Origin: Desulfosporosinus shakirovi
GTDB taxonomy: Bacteria > Bacillota > Desulfitobacteriia > Desulfitobacteriales > Desulfitobacteriaceae
Assembly: GCF_020595055.1 (NCBI RefSeq)
Contig: NZ_JAJDOO010000017.1
Span: forward strand, 1 to 64,000
Reading direction: 5' to 3'
Length of the DNA: 64,000 nt
This document shows positions 17,021 to 25,378 of the stretch, in pieces (within the stretch, counting starts at the first letter, position 1; the number at the start of each line of letters is the position of its first letter). The notes below the pieces were generated by a model. That model did not search any database. It was not told where the DNA came from and worked only from the letters and a program-made list of their open reading frames with translations. Both the position numbers and the translations under genes were made by a program.

Positions 17021-17953
17021 ATGGTATTATCTCTTAAGGACTTTGCAGATGTAAAAGGATGCGGGTTATACAGCGAGGAGGCAATCCGGGCAAAAATGAC
17101 TATACGAGCTTATGTAAGTTTAAGCCAAAGGGCTATCGAGGAGGTACTTGACTTAGAAGGAATTTGTATTGACCATGATAGTCTAAAAGGGAGCGTATTT
17201 TTAGATTCGTCATTGAACATCAATCAACAGATTAAAAGTTTTTTTCTGCTCTATAAAAATGGCAAGATGATAAGTATATTATCCATGTTTATTCCAACAA
17301 AACATGAGGCAGAGATTACTGCCTACACTCTGCCAAAGTTTAGAGGAAAAGGATACTTCAAGTCATTATTAGGAAAAGCAGTTGAAGAATTGAGGGCATT
17401 TGATATTCCCGAACTTCTATTTGTATGCGAAAGCTCATCAATTCCGGGTAAACGGGTAATTGATGCTCTTAATGCAGATTATGATCATACTGAGTATTTT
17501 ATGAGATTTGATAGGGCGAGTTATACTCGTCTTAATAGGTATCGTTTAATTCTGTTAAAGGCAGAGCAAAAGGATCTTGAAAAAGCAATTGCCGCTAATA
17601 TGAAGGTCTTCGGCGACACCCGTGAAGAATCTAAGAGTCTAATTAAAAACTGCTTCTCATCGGATACAAGAGAACAATACCTGGCGGTTTTAGATGATGA
17701 GATTATTGGTGCAGTTTCAGTTAATTTAGAAGAAGACGTGTCGATATTTGGGTTTGGTATTATACCTGAATATCGCAGCAAGGGGTATGGGAAAGAACTG
17801 CTTCACCTTATTGTAGATGATTTATTGCTAAGAGGCAGATCGGATATCACAATTGACGTCAATAACAAAAACGCCAATGCCTTAGAGCTTTATCAAAAGA
17901 CTGGTTTTCATATAGAAGCAACTTATGAGTATTATCGCAAAAAAAGCGGATAA
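17021..17953 (+). CDS. Protein with two GNAT acetyltransferase domains
   Basis: 310 residues containing two tandem GNAT domains. The first has 'ITAYTLPKFRGKGYFKSLLGKAVEEL' near residue 105; the second has 'GFGIIPEYRSKGYGKELLHLIVDDL' near 245 and ends with 'NANALELYQKTGFHIE'. Both retain the Q/RxxGxG-like acetyl-CoA loop (RGKGYF and RSKGYG). The tandem layout resembles mycothiol synthase, but Firmicutes do not make mycothiol, so the substrate is unknown. The first ATG lacks a clear ribosome binding site; another ATG at 17096 is possible. Confidence 0.8.
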   Translation: MVLSLKDFADVKGCGLYSEEAIRAKMTIRAYVSLSQRAIEEVLDLEGICIDHDSLKGSVFLDSSLNINQQIKSFFLLYKNGKMISILSMFIPTKHEAEITAYTLPKFRGKGYFKSLLGKAVEELRAFDIPELLFVCESSSIPGKRVIDALNADYDHTEYFMRFDRASYTRLNRYRLILLKAEQKDLEKAIAANMKVFGDTREESKSLIKNCFSSDTREQYLAVLDDEIIGAVSVNLEEDVSIFGFGIIPEYRSKGYGKELLHLIVDDLLLRGRSDITIDVNNKNANALELYQKTGFHIEATYEYYRKKSG

Positions 17954-18283
17954 ATTTCAAGAGATGAAGTATTCAGCTATTTGTCAACGCATTAGGTATG
18001 GTGATTCTGCAACTATTTTTTATGAAGACGTTTAAAGTTTATTTAACATCTATACAGATAAGCAGGGATTATTTTTAATTCATGCTTATCTTTTTCATTT
18101 GTAATAATTATTAATACGGCTATTTGGCAGATCTTGTTTTTAGCTAGCAATTACGGGGTACATATAAACAATGAAAAAGGGATGCTATCAGGTGACCAAA
18201 GTGAGATGCAAATCTTAGTTGGGATGTTGTTATGTAAAATGTCGTATTTATACAATCAAGTTGTAGTAATAATGCGACAATTC
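17954..18283. other. AT-rich intergenic region upstream of the butyrate operon
   Basis: Left part of a 592-base gap. No supported gene: a 62-codon frame near 18134 has no ribosome binding site or recognisable product. A small inverted repeat TACAA-TCAAG-TTGTA lies at about 18250-18264. The right part carries the direct repeats and sigma-54 promoter listed separately. Confidence 0.4.
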
Positions 18284-18309
18284 TTAAGGATTAAACTATT
18301 AAGGATTAA
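18284..18309 (+). promoter_or_regulatory. Direct repeats, possible activator binding site
   Basis: Two copies of TTAAGGATTAA (18284-18294 and 18299-18309) spaced 15 bases start to start, about 105-130 bases before the sigma-54 promoter. This is the distance at which enhancer-binding activators usually bind. Not tested. Confidence 0.35.
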
Positions 18310-18414
18310 GAAACACCAATGAATTAGTAACTTAACATAGAAAAAATAACTGATTATTGAGCAAGTTGGGTCTTCTCAGATTTATATGATAATTAACCGC
18401 GAGCTATTGATGAT

Positions 18415-18431
18415 TTGGTATGGATCTTGCT
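18415..18431 (+). promoter_or_regulatory. Sigma-54 (-24/-12) promoter
   Basis: TTGGTATGGATCTTGCT carries GG and GC elements at the exact sigma-54 spacing (consensus TGGCACG-N4-TTGC). It lies 115 bases before the thiolase start. A sigma-54 activator is encoded at the end of the same gene group (25379), which supports the call. Confidence 0.8.
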
Positions 18432-18545
18432 TATATTTCGAACCAGAGGGAATTTACCTACACAATAATATGGGGTGTTGGAAGTAAACGGTGCTAGGAT
18501 TTATCCTCGAGTTTCAGACTTAGAAACAATAAGGAGGTTATTCAA

Positions 18546-19739
18546 ATGTATTCAAAAGCTTATATTCCCTATGGTGGTTATTACAGTACACCTTTTGTTC
18601 GGTGGCAGGGGAGTTTGCAAAATGAACATGCCGTTGAACTGGCTGCGTCGACCACTAAAAAGTGGCTGGCGACAAAAGAAGTTGATCCAAAGATATTCGA
18701 ATATCTTGTTTTTGGTAAAACCATTGGTCAACTGCATACTTTTTACGATAGTCCATGGGCGGCAGCTCTAATGGGAGCCCCAAATATTACTGGAATGCAT
18801 ATTACTCAGGCCTGCTCGACTTCCACGACTGTTTTAAATCAAGCGGCAATATCTATCGAAGCCGGTCTCTACGAAACCTCATTTTGCATGCTCACAGACC
18901 GTACTTCTAATGGTCCTTTCACAGTTTGGCCTAATCCAAAGGGTCCAGGCGGCGAATTGATAGCGGAAAGTTGGCTGATGGATAACTTCGCCAATGACCC
19001 TTGGGCCGGAGCAGCCATGATTCAGACTGCGGAAAACGTGGTCCAAAAAGTTGGCGGGATTACCAAGGAAGACGTAGACAGGGTTACGGCTAGACGGTAC
19101 GAGCAATATCAGGATGCTTTGGCTAATGATCGGGCGTTCCAAAAACGTTATATGGTCTCCGCTGAATATAAAATAAGCAAAAAGAAAACGGGCCTAGTTG
19201 AAACCGATGAAGGCATTACACCCACAACTTTTGAAAGTTTGACTCCACTAAAACCAGTTATTCCAGGTGGAGTACACTCATTTGGTGCTCAAACCCACCC
19301 GGCTGATGGTAACTGCGGTCTTATTGTAACAACAAAAGATAAAGCTCGTGAACTGAGCTCAGATAAAAACATCGAAGTTCAGATCCTTTCCTATGGTTAT
19401 GCCCGTGCAGAGAAGGCTCATATGGCAGCAGCAGTAGTTCCGGCATCCCAAATGGCGTTAGATAAAGCAGGTATCTGTGTCAAGGACTTAAAATCAATCA
19501 AATCGCACAATCCATTTACGGCCAATGATTTATACATGGCTAACGTAATGGGTCTTGATGTCATGAACATGAATAATTACGGTTGTTCGCTTGTTTATGG
19601 ACATCCTCAAGGACCTACTGCCGGTCGGGGAATTATAGAAATGATTGAAGAACTGGCTATTCTAGGCGGTGGTTATGGTCTATTCACAGGATGTGCAGCT
19701 GGCGACACCGGTGCTGCTCTCGTTATCAGGGTCTCCTAA
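18546..19739 (+). CDS. Thiolase family protein (acetyl-CoA acyltransferase)
   Basis: 397-residue thiolase, first gene of the sigma-54 operon; would split acetoacetyl-CoA or another 3-ketoacyl-CoA with CoA. The nucleophile Cys90 is in 'ITQACSTSTT', the His in 'YGHPQGPTAGR', and the second Cys in 'FTGCAAGDTGAALVIRV' at the C-terminus. The sequence departs from classic AtoB thiolases (for example GHPQGPTAGR instead of GHPIGASGAR), so it belongs to a divergent branch. Start ATG has AAGGAGG upstream. Confidence 0.88.
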   Translation: MYSKAYIPYGGYYSTPFVRWQGSLQNEHAVELAASTTKKWLATKEVDPKIFEYLVFGKTIGQLHTFYDSPWAAALMGAPNITGMHITQACSTSTTVLNQAAISIEAGLYETSFCMLTDRTSNGPFTVWPNPKGPGGELIAESWLMDNFANDPWAGAAMIQTAENVVQKVGGITKEDVDRVTARRYEQYQDALANDRAFQKRYMVSAEYKISKKKTGLVETDEGITPTTFESLTPLKPVIPGGVHSFGAQTHPADGNCGLIVTTKDKARELSSDKNIEVQILSYGYARAEKAHMAAAVVPASQMALDKAGICVKDLKSIKSHNPFTANDLYMANVMGLDVMNMNNYGCSLVYGHPQGPTAGRGIIEMIEELAILGGGYGLFTGCAAGDTGAALVIRVS

Positions 19740-19827
19740 CTTAGGAAGAAAGCCCGGCATAAGGCTAAGGAAGAGGCTGTTTCAAGAAGTCGTCTTGTTT
19801 ATCAGTATCATGAAAGGAAGTGAAAAT

Positions 19828-21408
19828 ATGCCGAAAATCATCAAATCTGAAGAGATACGAAATTATGTGAAAGATGGGCACACCGTTTATACGACAGGCT
19901 TCGGGTTAGGAGGTTTTGCAGAGGAAGCAGCTGTCGGTATTAGAGAAAGTTTTCTTGAAACCGGTCATCCTCGCGATTTAACACTTTATTATGCTACAGG
20001 CGTCGGTAACTTTAAAGACCGCGGGGTTGCTCATTTCGCTCTTGAAGGACTCTTGAAGAGATTGGTAGCGGGACATTTTGCAGTTGCCGGACCCGATATA
20101 ACGAGACTTGTCAGGGACAATAAGCTGGAAGCCTATACGTTGCCTCAGGGCGTGTTTGTGACGATGTCACGCAACATAGCCAGCAGGCGTCCTGGTATCT
20201 TGTCTAAAGTTGGCTTAGGTACCTTTATTGATCCGAGGATTGTTGGAGGGAAGCTTAACCAGAAAGCCATAGATAGTGAGGATCTCGTGGAACTCATAGA
20301 GTTTAAAAACGAGGAGTGGCTTTATTATAAACTTCCGAAGCTGGATGTTGTGCTTGTCAGGGGTTCGGTGGCAGATGAACGTGGTAATATCTCGGATTAT
20401 CGTGAAGGGGTTTCTGTAGAAGGTTTATCCGCGGCGATGGCAGCGAAAGCTTGCGGCGGGATCGTCATCGCTCAGGTGGAACATTTAGTAAAAGCAGGAA
20501 CGCTGCACGCCAAGCAGGTGTGTATTCCCGGTATCTTGGTTGATTATGTAGTTGTTGCTAAGCCGGAGTGGCATTATCAAACCATGTGTACGTATTTTAA
20601 CCCAGCCTTTACAGGGGAAATAAAACTGGCGGCTGATCCTGTGTCGGTTAATTTGATGAGATTGGATGATCGGAAAGTCGTATGCAGGAGAGCGGCTATG
20701 GAATTGACGCCGGATGTCGTCGTTAATTTAGGAATTGGGATGCCAGATGGTGTGTCAAAAATTTGTGCAGAAGAAAAGGTTGCGGATCAGGTGTGTCTCA
20801 CTACGGAATCAGGTGCAATTGGCGGCATGCCAGCACCAGGATTAGATTTCGGTCATTCTGTAAATGCGGAAAGTATTATCGGAACGGCATTTCAATTTGA
20901 TTTTTACGATGGGGGTGGACTTGATATCGGATTTCTTGGGATGGGGCAGGTTGATGTGTTTGGTAATGTCAACGTCAGCCAGTTTGGTGGACGACCAATT
21001 GGAGCCGGAGGATTTATTAACATAACGCAAAATACTAAAAAGATTGTGTTTTGCGGAACTTTTACGGACGGAGCCGAATTGGAAATTGTCGAGGGTGAAT
21101 TGATGATCGTGAAAGAGGGAAAGAGAAAAAAGTTCGTAACCGATGTAGAACAAATCACCTTCAGCGGGAAGTATGCCGTGAAGGATGGACAATCGGTTTT
21201 ATATGTCACAGAACGGGCCGTTTTCCAACTTACGGCGGAAGGCTTGGAATTGATTGAAATCGCGCCGGGAGTTAAGCTGGAAAAGGACATTTTGGAGTTT
21301 ATGGATTTCAAACCGATAATCAAAGATGTAAAACCAATGCCAGCGGAGATATTCCAAGAAAAATGGGGAAGGTTGGCTGAAATTCTCCAATCTAAAGGTA
21401 GTATTTAG
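19828..21408 (+). CDS. Acyl-CoA:acetate/propionate CoA-transferase (family I)
   Basis: Fused alpha-beta CoA-transferase of the Pct/YdiF type, 526 aa from ATG 19828, which follows AAAGGAAG; an upstream extension of 53 codons is unlikely. The catalytic glutamate is Glu327 in 'TTESGAIGG', and 'GLDIGFLGMGQVDVFGNVN' follows as in Pct. It would activate butyrate or another short acid by exchange with acetyl-CoA. Second gene in the sigma-54 operon. Confidence 0.88.
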   Translation: MPKIIKSEEIRNYVKDGHTVYTTGFGLGGFAEEAAVGIRESFLETGHPRDLTLYYATGVGNFKDRGVAHFALEGLLKRLVAGHFAVAGPDITRLVRDNKLEAYTLPQGVFVTMSRNIASRRPGILSKVGLGTFIDPRIVGGKLNQKAIDSEDLVELIEFKNEEWLYYKLPKLDVVLVRGSVADERGNISDYREGVSVEGLSAAMAAKACGGIVIAQVEHLVKAGTLHAKQVCIPGILVDYVVVAKPEWHYQTMCTYFNPAFTGEIKLAADPVSVNLMRLDDRKVVCRRAAMELTPDVVVNLGIGMPDGVSKICAEEKVADQVCLTTESGAIGGMPAPGLDFGHSVNAESIIGTAFQFDFYDGGGLDIGFLGMGQVDVFGNVNVSQFGGRPIGAGGFINITQNTKKIVFCGTFTDGAELEIVEGELMIVKEGKRKKFVTDVEQITFSGKYAVKDGQSVLYVTERAVFQLTAEGLELIEIAPGVKLEKDILEFMDFKPIIKDVKPMPAEIFQEKWGRLAEILQSKGSI

Positions 21409-21437
21409 GAGTTTTCAAAAGAGGAGTCTGATTAACG

Positions 21438-21584
21438 ATGATGACGCGAATAGAGACTCTAAGCCTTCAACGAGAAGTAGTTTTATTATATCTGGCAGAA
21501 AAAAGGGAAAACCGCGCGAGATTGCTGACAGAACTAATGGATATCGATGACGAACTTGAAGAAATTGAGAAAGCGGAAGAATAG
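21438..21584 (+). CDS. 48-residue helical protein in the butyrate operon
   Basis: Small gene between the CoA-transferase and 3-hydroxybutyryl-CoA dehydrogenase genes, starting with two ATG codons after GAGGAG (21421-21426). The product is almost entirely helix-forming with a strong charged heptad character ('EKRENRARLLTELMDIDDELEEIEKAEE'), probably a short coiled coil. No family recognised. Its ribosome binding site and tight spacing (29 bases from the gene before, 41 to the gene after) favour a real gene. Confidence 0.6.
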   Translation: MMTRIETLSLQREVVLLYLAEKRENRARLLTELMDIDDELEEIEKAEE

Positions 21585-21625
21585 GAAAAAGTATGTAAGA
21601 ACTAAAAAAATAGGAGGTACTGATA

Positions 21626-22483
21626 ATGACAATTAAGAAAATTGGAGTATTAGGTGCTGGTTCAATGGGTGGCGGAATTGCTCATCTGGCAGCAGTAAAA
21701 GGGTTTGAAGTAATACTTTGTGATGTGGAACAGAAGTTTGTCGAAGGCGCAGTTAAGCGTATTGCTGGCTTTATGGATAAAAGCATTGAAAAGCAGAAAA
21801 TGTCATTCGAAGAAAAAGATGCAGTATTAAAGAGGATCACGATCACGACTAAAATAGAGGACTTTGCGTCTGTTGATATGGTAATTGAAGCCATTTTTGA
21901 AGATATGGAAGTTAAGAAGAGTGCTTTTGAAAAACTGGATAAGATTTGTGGTCCTGAAACAATCTTTGGCTCGAATACGTCCTCCATGTCAATTACTGCA
22001 TTAGCCTCAGCAACCTCCCGCCCGGATAAGGTGGTTGGACTGCACTTCTTTAATCCACCTCTGATTATGCGCTTGGTAGAAGTGATCAGAGGTTATTACA
22101 CTAGTGATGAGGCCGTAAAGTTGGCCTCAGAGGCTTCACTAGGTTTAGGCAAGACCCCAGTAGTGGTTAAGAAGGACACGCCAGGGTTTATCGTAAATCG
22201 CGTCATGATGCCTCAATTCTTAGAAGCCATTCGCATTGTAGAAGAAGGTATAGCCACCCCTGAAGATATAGACACAGCTGTTAAACTAGGTCTAAACTAT
22301 CCTATGGGTCCCTTCGAACTCATGGACTTTACCGGCGTAGAAATCTCAGTTCATGTAGCAGATTATTTATTTAATGAATCAAAAGACATTAAATGGAATC
22401 CTCCACAGACTATAAAAGCAATAGTACGGGCTGGACGCCTTGGCAAGAAGACTGGTGCTGGTTGGTTTGATTACAAAAAGTAA
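21626..22483 (+). CDS. hbd: 3-hydroxybutyryl-CoA dehydrogenase
   Basis: NAD(P)-dependent oxidoreductase, 285 aa, interconverting 3-hydroxybutyryl-CoA and acetoacetyl-CoA. Rossmann motif 'GAGSMGGGIAH' at residue 10, catalytic His in 'VGLHFFNPP' and the C-terminal domain signature 'DTPGFIVNRVMMP' are present. Ribosome binding site GGAGG upstream. It sits directly before crotonase (14-base gap), the normal order for butyrate synthesis or oxidation. Confidence 0.93.
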   Translation: MTIKKIGVLGAGSMGGGIAHLAAVKGFEVILCDVEQKFVEGAVKRIAGFMDKSIEKQKMSFEEKDAVLKRITITTKIEDFASVDMVIEAIFEDMEVKKSAFEKLDKICGPETIFGSNTSSMSITALASATSRPDKVVGLHFFNPPLIMRLVEVIRGYYTSDEAVKLASEASLGLGKTPVVVKKDTPGFIVNRVMMPQFLEAIRIVEEGIATPEDIDTAVKLGLNYPMGPFELMDFTGVEISVHVADYLFNESKDIKWNPPQTIKAIVRAGRLGKKTGAGWFDYKK

Positions 22484-22497
22484 AGGAGTGTGATTTC

Positions 22498-23277
22498 ATG
22501 ACGTATGAAGCAATTCAGGTGAGTAAAGAAAACGGAGTGGCTACTATCACCTTAAATCGTCCTCCGATGAATCCCCTGAACACTCAAATATTTAAGGAGT
22601 TAACTCAGGCTATTAATGGATTGCAGTCCGACATATCTGTTAGAGCTGTTATTATGACCGGTTCAGGAGATAAGGCCTTTGCAGCCGGCGCGGATGTTAC
22701 GGAAATGGCTAATCTGACCCCAGTTGAAGTTTACAACTTTTGTCAGGATTCTCAGATTGCCTTCAAAAGAATTGAAAACTTAGGAAAACCCGTTATTGCT
22801 GCCATTAACGGCCTGGCATTAGGAGGAGGGTGCGAGTTAGCTCTGTGCTGTGACTTCCGTGTGGCTGCCGATACCGCTAAATTTGGGCAACCCGAAATTG
22901 GTCTGGGCATTATCCCGGGTGCAGGAGGTACTCAGCGCCTGCCAAGGCTTATTGGTGCAGCGAAAGCCAAGGAACTTATTTTCCTGGGCGATATTATTGA
23001 TGCTTCAGCAGCTTTAAGCTTTGGTCTTGTAAATAAAGTGGTACCCACAGAATCTCTTCTTGAAGAGGCTCAAAAACTTGCTAAGAGACTGTCCTCCAAA
23101 CCTGCTGTGGCTATGGCTATGGCTAAATCAGCTATTAACACGGGGCTGAATTTAGATATCTCCTCTGCCTTAACGCTGGAAATCCAATGTTTTGTCACTG
23201 CTTTTGCCAGCGACGACCGTAAAGAAGGCATAGGAGCTTTTATGGAAAAACGGAAACCTAACTTCACAGGAAAGTAG
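22498..23277 (+). CDS. crt: Enoyl-CoA hydratase (crotonase)
   Basis: 259-residue crotonase family enzyme: hydrates crotonyl-CoA to 3-hydroxybutyryl-CoA. Oxyanion-hole segments 'AAGADVTEM' and 'NGLALGGGCELAL' are intact, and both catalytic glutamates are found in 'GQPEIGLGIIPGAGGTQRLPRLIG'. Very similar in length and motifs to the second crotonase at 57957. Third enzyme of the beta-oxidation set in the operon. Confidence 0.92.
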   Translation: MTYEAIQVSKENGVATITLNRPPMNPLNTQIFKELTQAINGLQSDISVRAVIMTGSGDKAFAAGADVTEMANLTPVEVYNFCQDSQIAFKRIENLGKPVIAAINGLALGGGCELALCCDFRVAADTAKFGQPEIGLGIIPGAGGTQRLPRLIGAAKAKELIFLGDIIDASAALSFGLVNKVVPTESLLEEAQKLAKRLSSKPAVAMAMAKSAINTGLNLDISSALTLEIQCFVTAFASDDRKEGIGAFMEKRKPNFTGK

Positions 23278-23313
23278 ACCCTTAGATAACTCGATGGAAG
23301 TGAGAGTGAGCCT

Positions 23314-25068
23314 ATGAGTAACTTACCTAAAGGGGGGAGTTTCCTATTCGGTCAAACCAACCCTCAAGATATATTTACCCCCGAGGATTTTACACTTGAG
23401 CATAATATGATCTACCGTACAACTATGGGTTTCGTAAATGATAGTATATTGACCAGAATGGATGAGCTGGAATCCAAAAAGGAAGGCCTAATCAGGGAAC
23501 TTCTAGAGGCAGCTGGAGAGTTAGGTTTAAACGGCGCAGATATCCCGGAAGATTATGATGGTATGAATATGGATAAAATCAGCATTACCATCATTGCCGA
23601 GTGTATCGGGAGGTCGGGTTCTTTTGCCATGACTCACGGTGGTCAGACTGGTATCGGCAGTATGCCCATTGTTATGTTCGGCAGCGATGAGCAAAAGAAA
23701 AAATACCTCCCCGGTATTGTCAGTGGTAAAAAAGTTGGGGCCTATGCATTGACTGAACCGGGGGCGGGATCGGACGCTTTGTCTGCCAAGACGAGGGCGG
23801 ATTTAAGTTCTGATGGCAAGTATTACATACTAAACGGAACTAAACAGTTTATTACCAATGCTGGAATGGCAGACTTATTTATAGTTTATGCCAAAATTGA
23901 TGGTGATAAGTTTACTGCTTTTATTGTTGACGGAGATTCAAAGGGGCTTTCTACCGGGGCAGAAGAACACAAAATGGGCATTAAGGGCTCCTCTACCCGG
24001 GCAGTAATTTTTGAAGATGTGAAAGTGCCCGTGGAAAATCTTCTATATGAAATCGGCAAAGGGCATGTTGTGGCTTTCAATATACTGAATCTGGGTCGCT
24101 ATAAGCTTTCTGCAAATGCCTTAGGTAATGCTAAATATGCCTTGGAGCTAGCAGCCGCCTATGCTAACGACCGCAAGCAGTTTGGCACGCCAATCGCAAA
24201 TTTTGGCCTAATTAAGGAAAAACTTGCTGAAATGGCTGTTAGAACTTATGTGACTGAAAGTATGGTCTATCGTACTGGGGGGTTGTTGGAAAACATACTG
24301 CACAGTTTGGACACCTCAGGTGATGACGGAGGACAAATAGCGGCCAAGGGTATTGAGGAATATGCTATAGAGTGCTCGATGAACAAGATTTTTGCTACAG
24401 AAGTACAAGCGTATTCAGTAGATGAAGGGGTACAAATTCATGGCGGCTATGGGTTTAGTTCCGAATACACAATCGAAAGACTTTACAGGGATGCTAGGAT
24501 TTACCGTATCTTTGAAGGGACCAACGAAATAAACCGTGTCTTGATTCCAACCACCCTGCTGCGTCGAGCGTCAAAAGGGGATTTGCCCCTTCAGGAAGCA
24601 ATCGAAAGTCTCAAGGAGAAAATCGTATCCGGAGGTCTGAACAGAGAAGGGGAAGCGGGTTTAGTACAGGCAGCGAAGGATATCTTCCTGCTGACTATGG
24701 GTGCCGGGCTTCAGAAATATGGGAGGGATTTGCAAAAACATCAAGAAATAGTTGGAAGACTAGCAGATATGGCTATTAGAGCCTTTGCCATGGAGAGTGC
24801 CTGGTTGCGGGCTCAGAAAGCTGCAGCTAATGAGGGTAAGGCCGAGGCAGAACTTAAGCTCTGTATGGCGATGACTTACATTAATGCTGCTGCAGGGCTA
24901 TTGGAGTACTCTGCTAAGGAAACTTTGGCAGCCCTTGCAGAAGGTGAAGAGTTGGCAAGCCTACTGGAGGACCTGCAGAGGCTGACTAAGTATACTGCCC
25001 GAAATACGGTGGCCTTGAGGCAAGCGATTGCAGCAGCTATTTCTGAAAGTGGCAAATATGTGGTTTAA
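23314..25068 (+). CDS. Acyl-CoA dehydrogenase, long form
   Basis: FAD-dependent acyl-CoA dehydrogenase, 584 aa, with a C-terminal extension like VLCAD/ACAD9-type enzymes rather than the ~380 aa short form. FAD/substrate motifs 'YALTEPGAGSDA', 'GIKGSSTRAVIFEDVKVP' and 'QIHGGYGFSSEYTIERLYRDARIYRIFEGTNEINR' are present. The last includes the catalytic base Glu in FEGTNE. Last enzyme of the sigma-54 operon. No etfAB or other electron acceptor gene is present in the operon, so ETF must come from elsewhere. Confidence 0.92.
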   Translation: MSNLPKGGSFLFGQTNPQDIFTPEDFTLEHNMIYRTTMGFVNDSILTRMDELESKKEGLIRELLEAAGELGLNGADIPEDYDGMNMDKISITIIAECIGRSGSFAMTHGGQTGIGSMPIVMFGSDEQKKKYLPGIVSGKKVGAYALTEPGAGSDALSAKTRADLSSDGKYYILNGTKQFITNAGMADLFIVYAKIDGDKFTAFIVDGDSKGLSTGAEEHKMGIKGSSTRAVIFEDVKVPVENLLYEIGKGHVVAFNILNLGRYKLSANALGNAKYALELAAAYANDRKQFGTPIANFGLIKEKLAEMAVRTYVTESMVYRTGGLLENILHSLDTSGDDGGQIAAKGIEEYAIECSMNKIFATEVQAYSVDEGVQIHGGYGFSSEYTIERLYRDARIYRIFEGTNEINRVLIPTTLLRRASKGDLPLQEAIESLKEKIVSGGLNREGEAGLVQAAKDIFLLTMGAGLQKYGRDLQKHQEIVGRLADMAIRAFAMESAWLRAQKAAANEGKAEAELKLCMAMTYINAAAGLLEYSAKETLAALAEGEELASLLEDLQRLTKYTARNTVALRQAIAAAISESGKYVV

Positions 25069-25180
25069 CTAGAAAAGTTCAGTTAGACTTGCTAGAAATT
25101 TAATATAGACGGTCAAATGATTACCATAATCTCATGGGTATATTATTATTTTGAGTAGTAGCCTTCTTGAGTGTAGACAA

Positions 25181-25213
25181 GATCTAGCACTCGGAGGGCT
25201 AGATCATTTTATT
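25181..25213 (+). terminator. Rho-independent terminator of the butyrate operon
   Basis: Eight-base stem GATCTAGC / GCTAGATC (25181-25188, 25198-25205) followed by ATTTTATTT. It separates the enzyme genes from the regulator gene. The remaining ~165 bases up to 25379 are AT-rich and should hold the regulator's promoter. Confidence 0.8.
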
Positions 25214-25378
25214 TCGGTCTAATTACAGAACTAGAATTTCATGCAAGAAAGGCTAAAACATTTAATGGCTAAGGATTGTTTTTCAAAAAGGGGTTTATTC
25301 AGAAATGTCGAATAAATCAAATAATATTTAATATTCTAATATTAATTAAAAGAACAACTTATAATCGGATAGATTTTG

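Noticed and set aside
18134-18322. 62-codon frame before the butyrate operon
   Set aside because: No ribosome binding site, random-looking product, and it overlaps the region of repeats upstream of the sigma-54 promoter.
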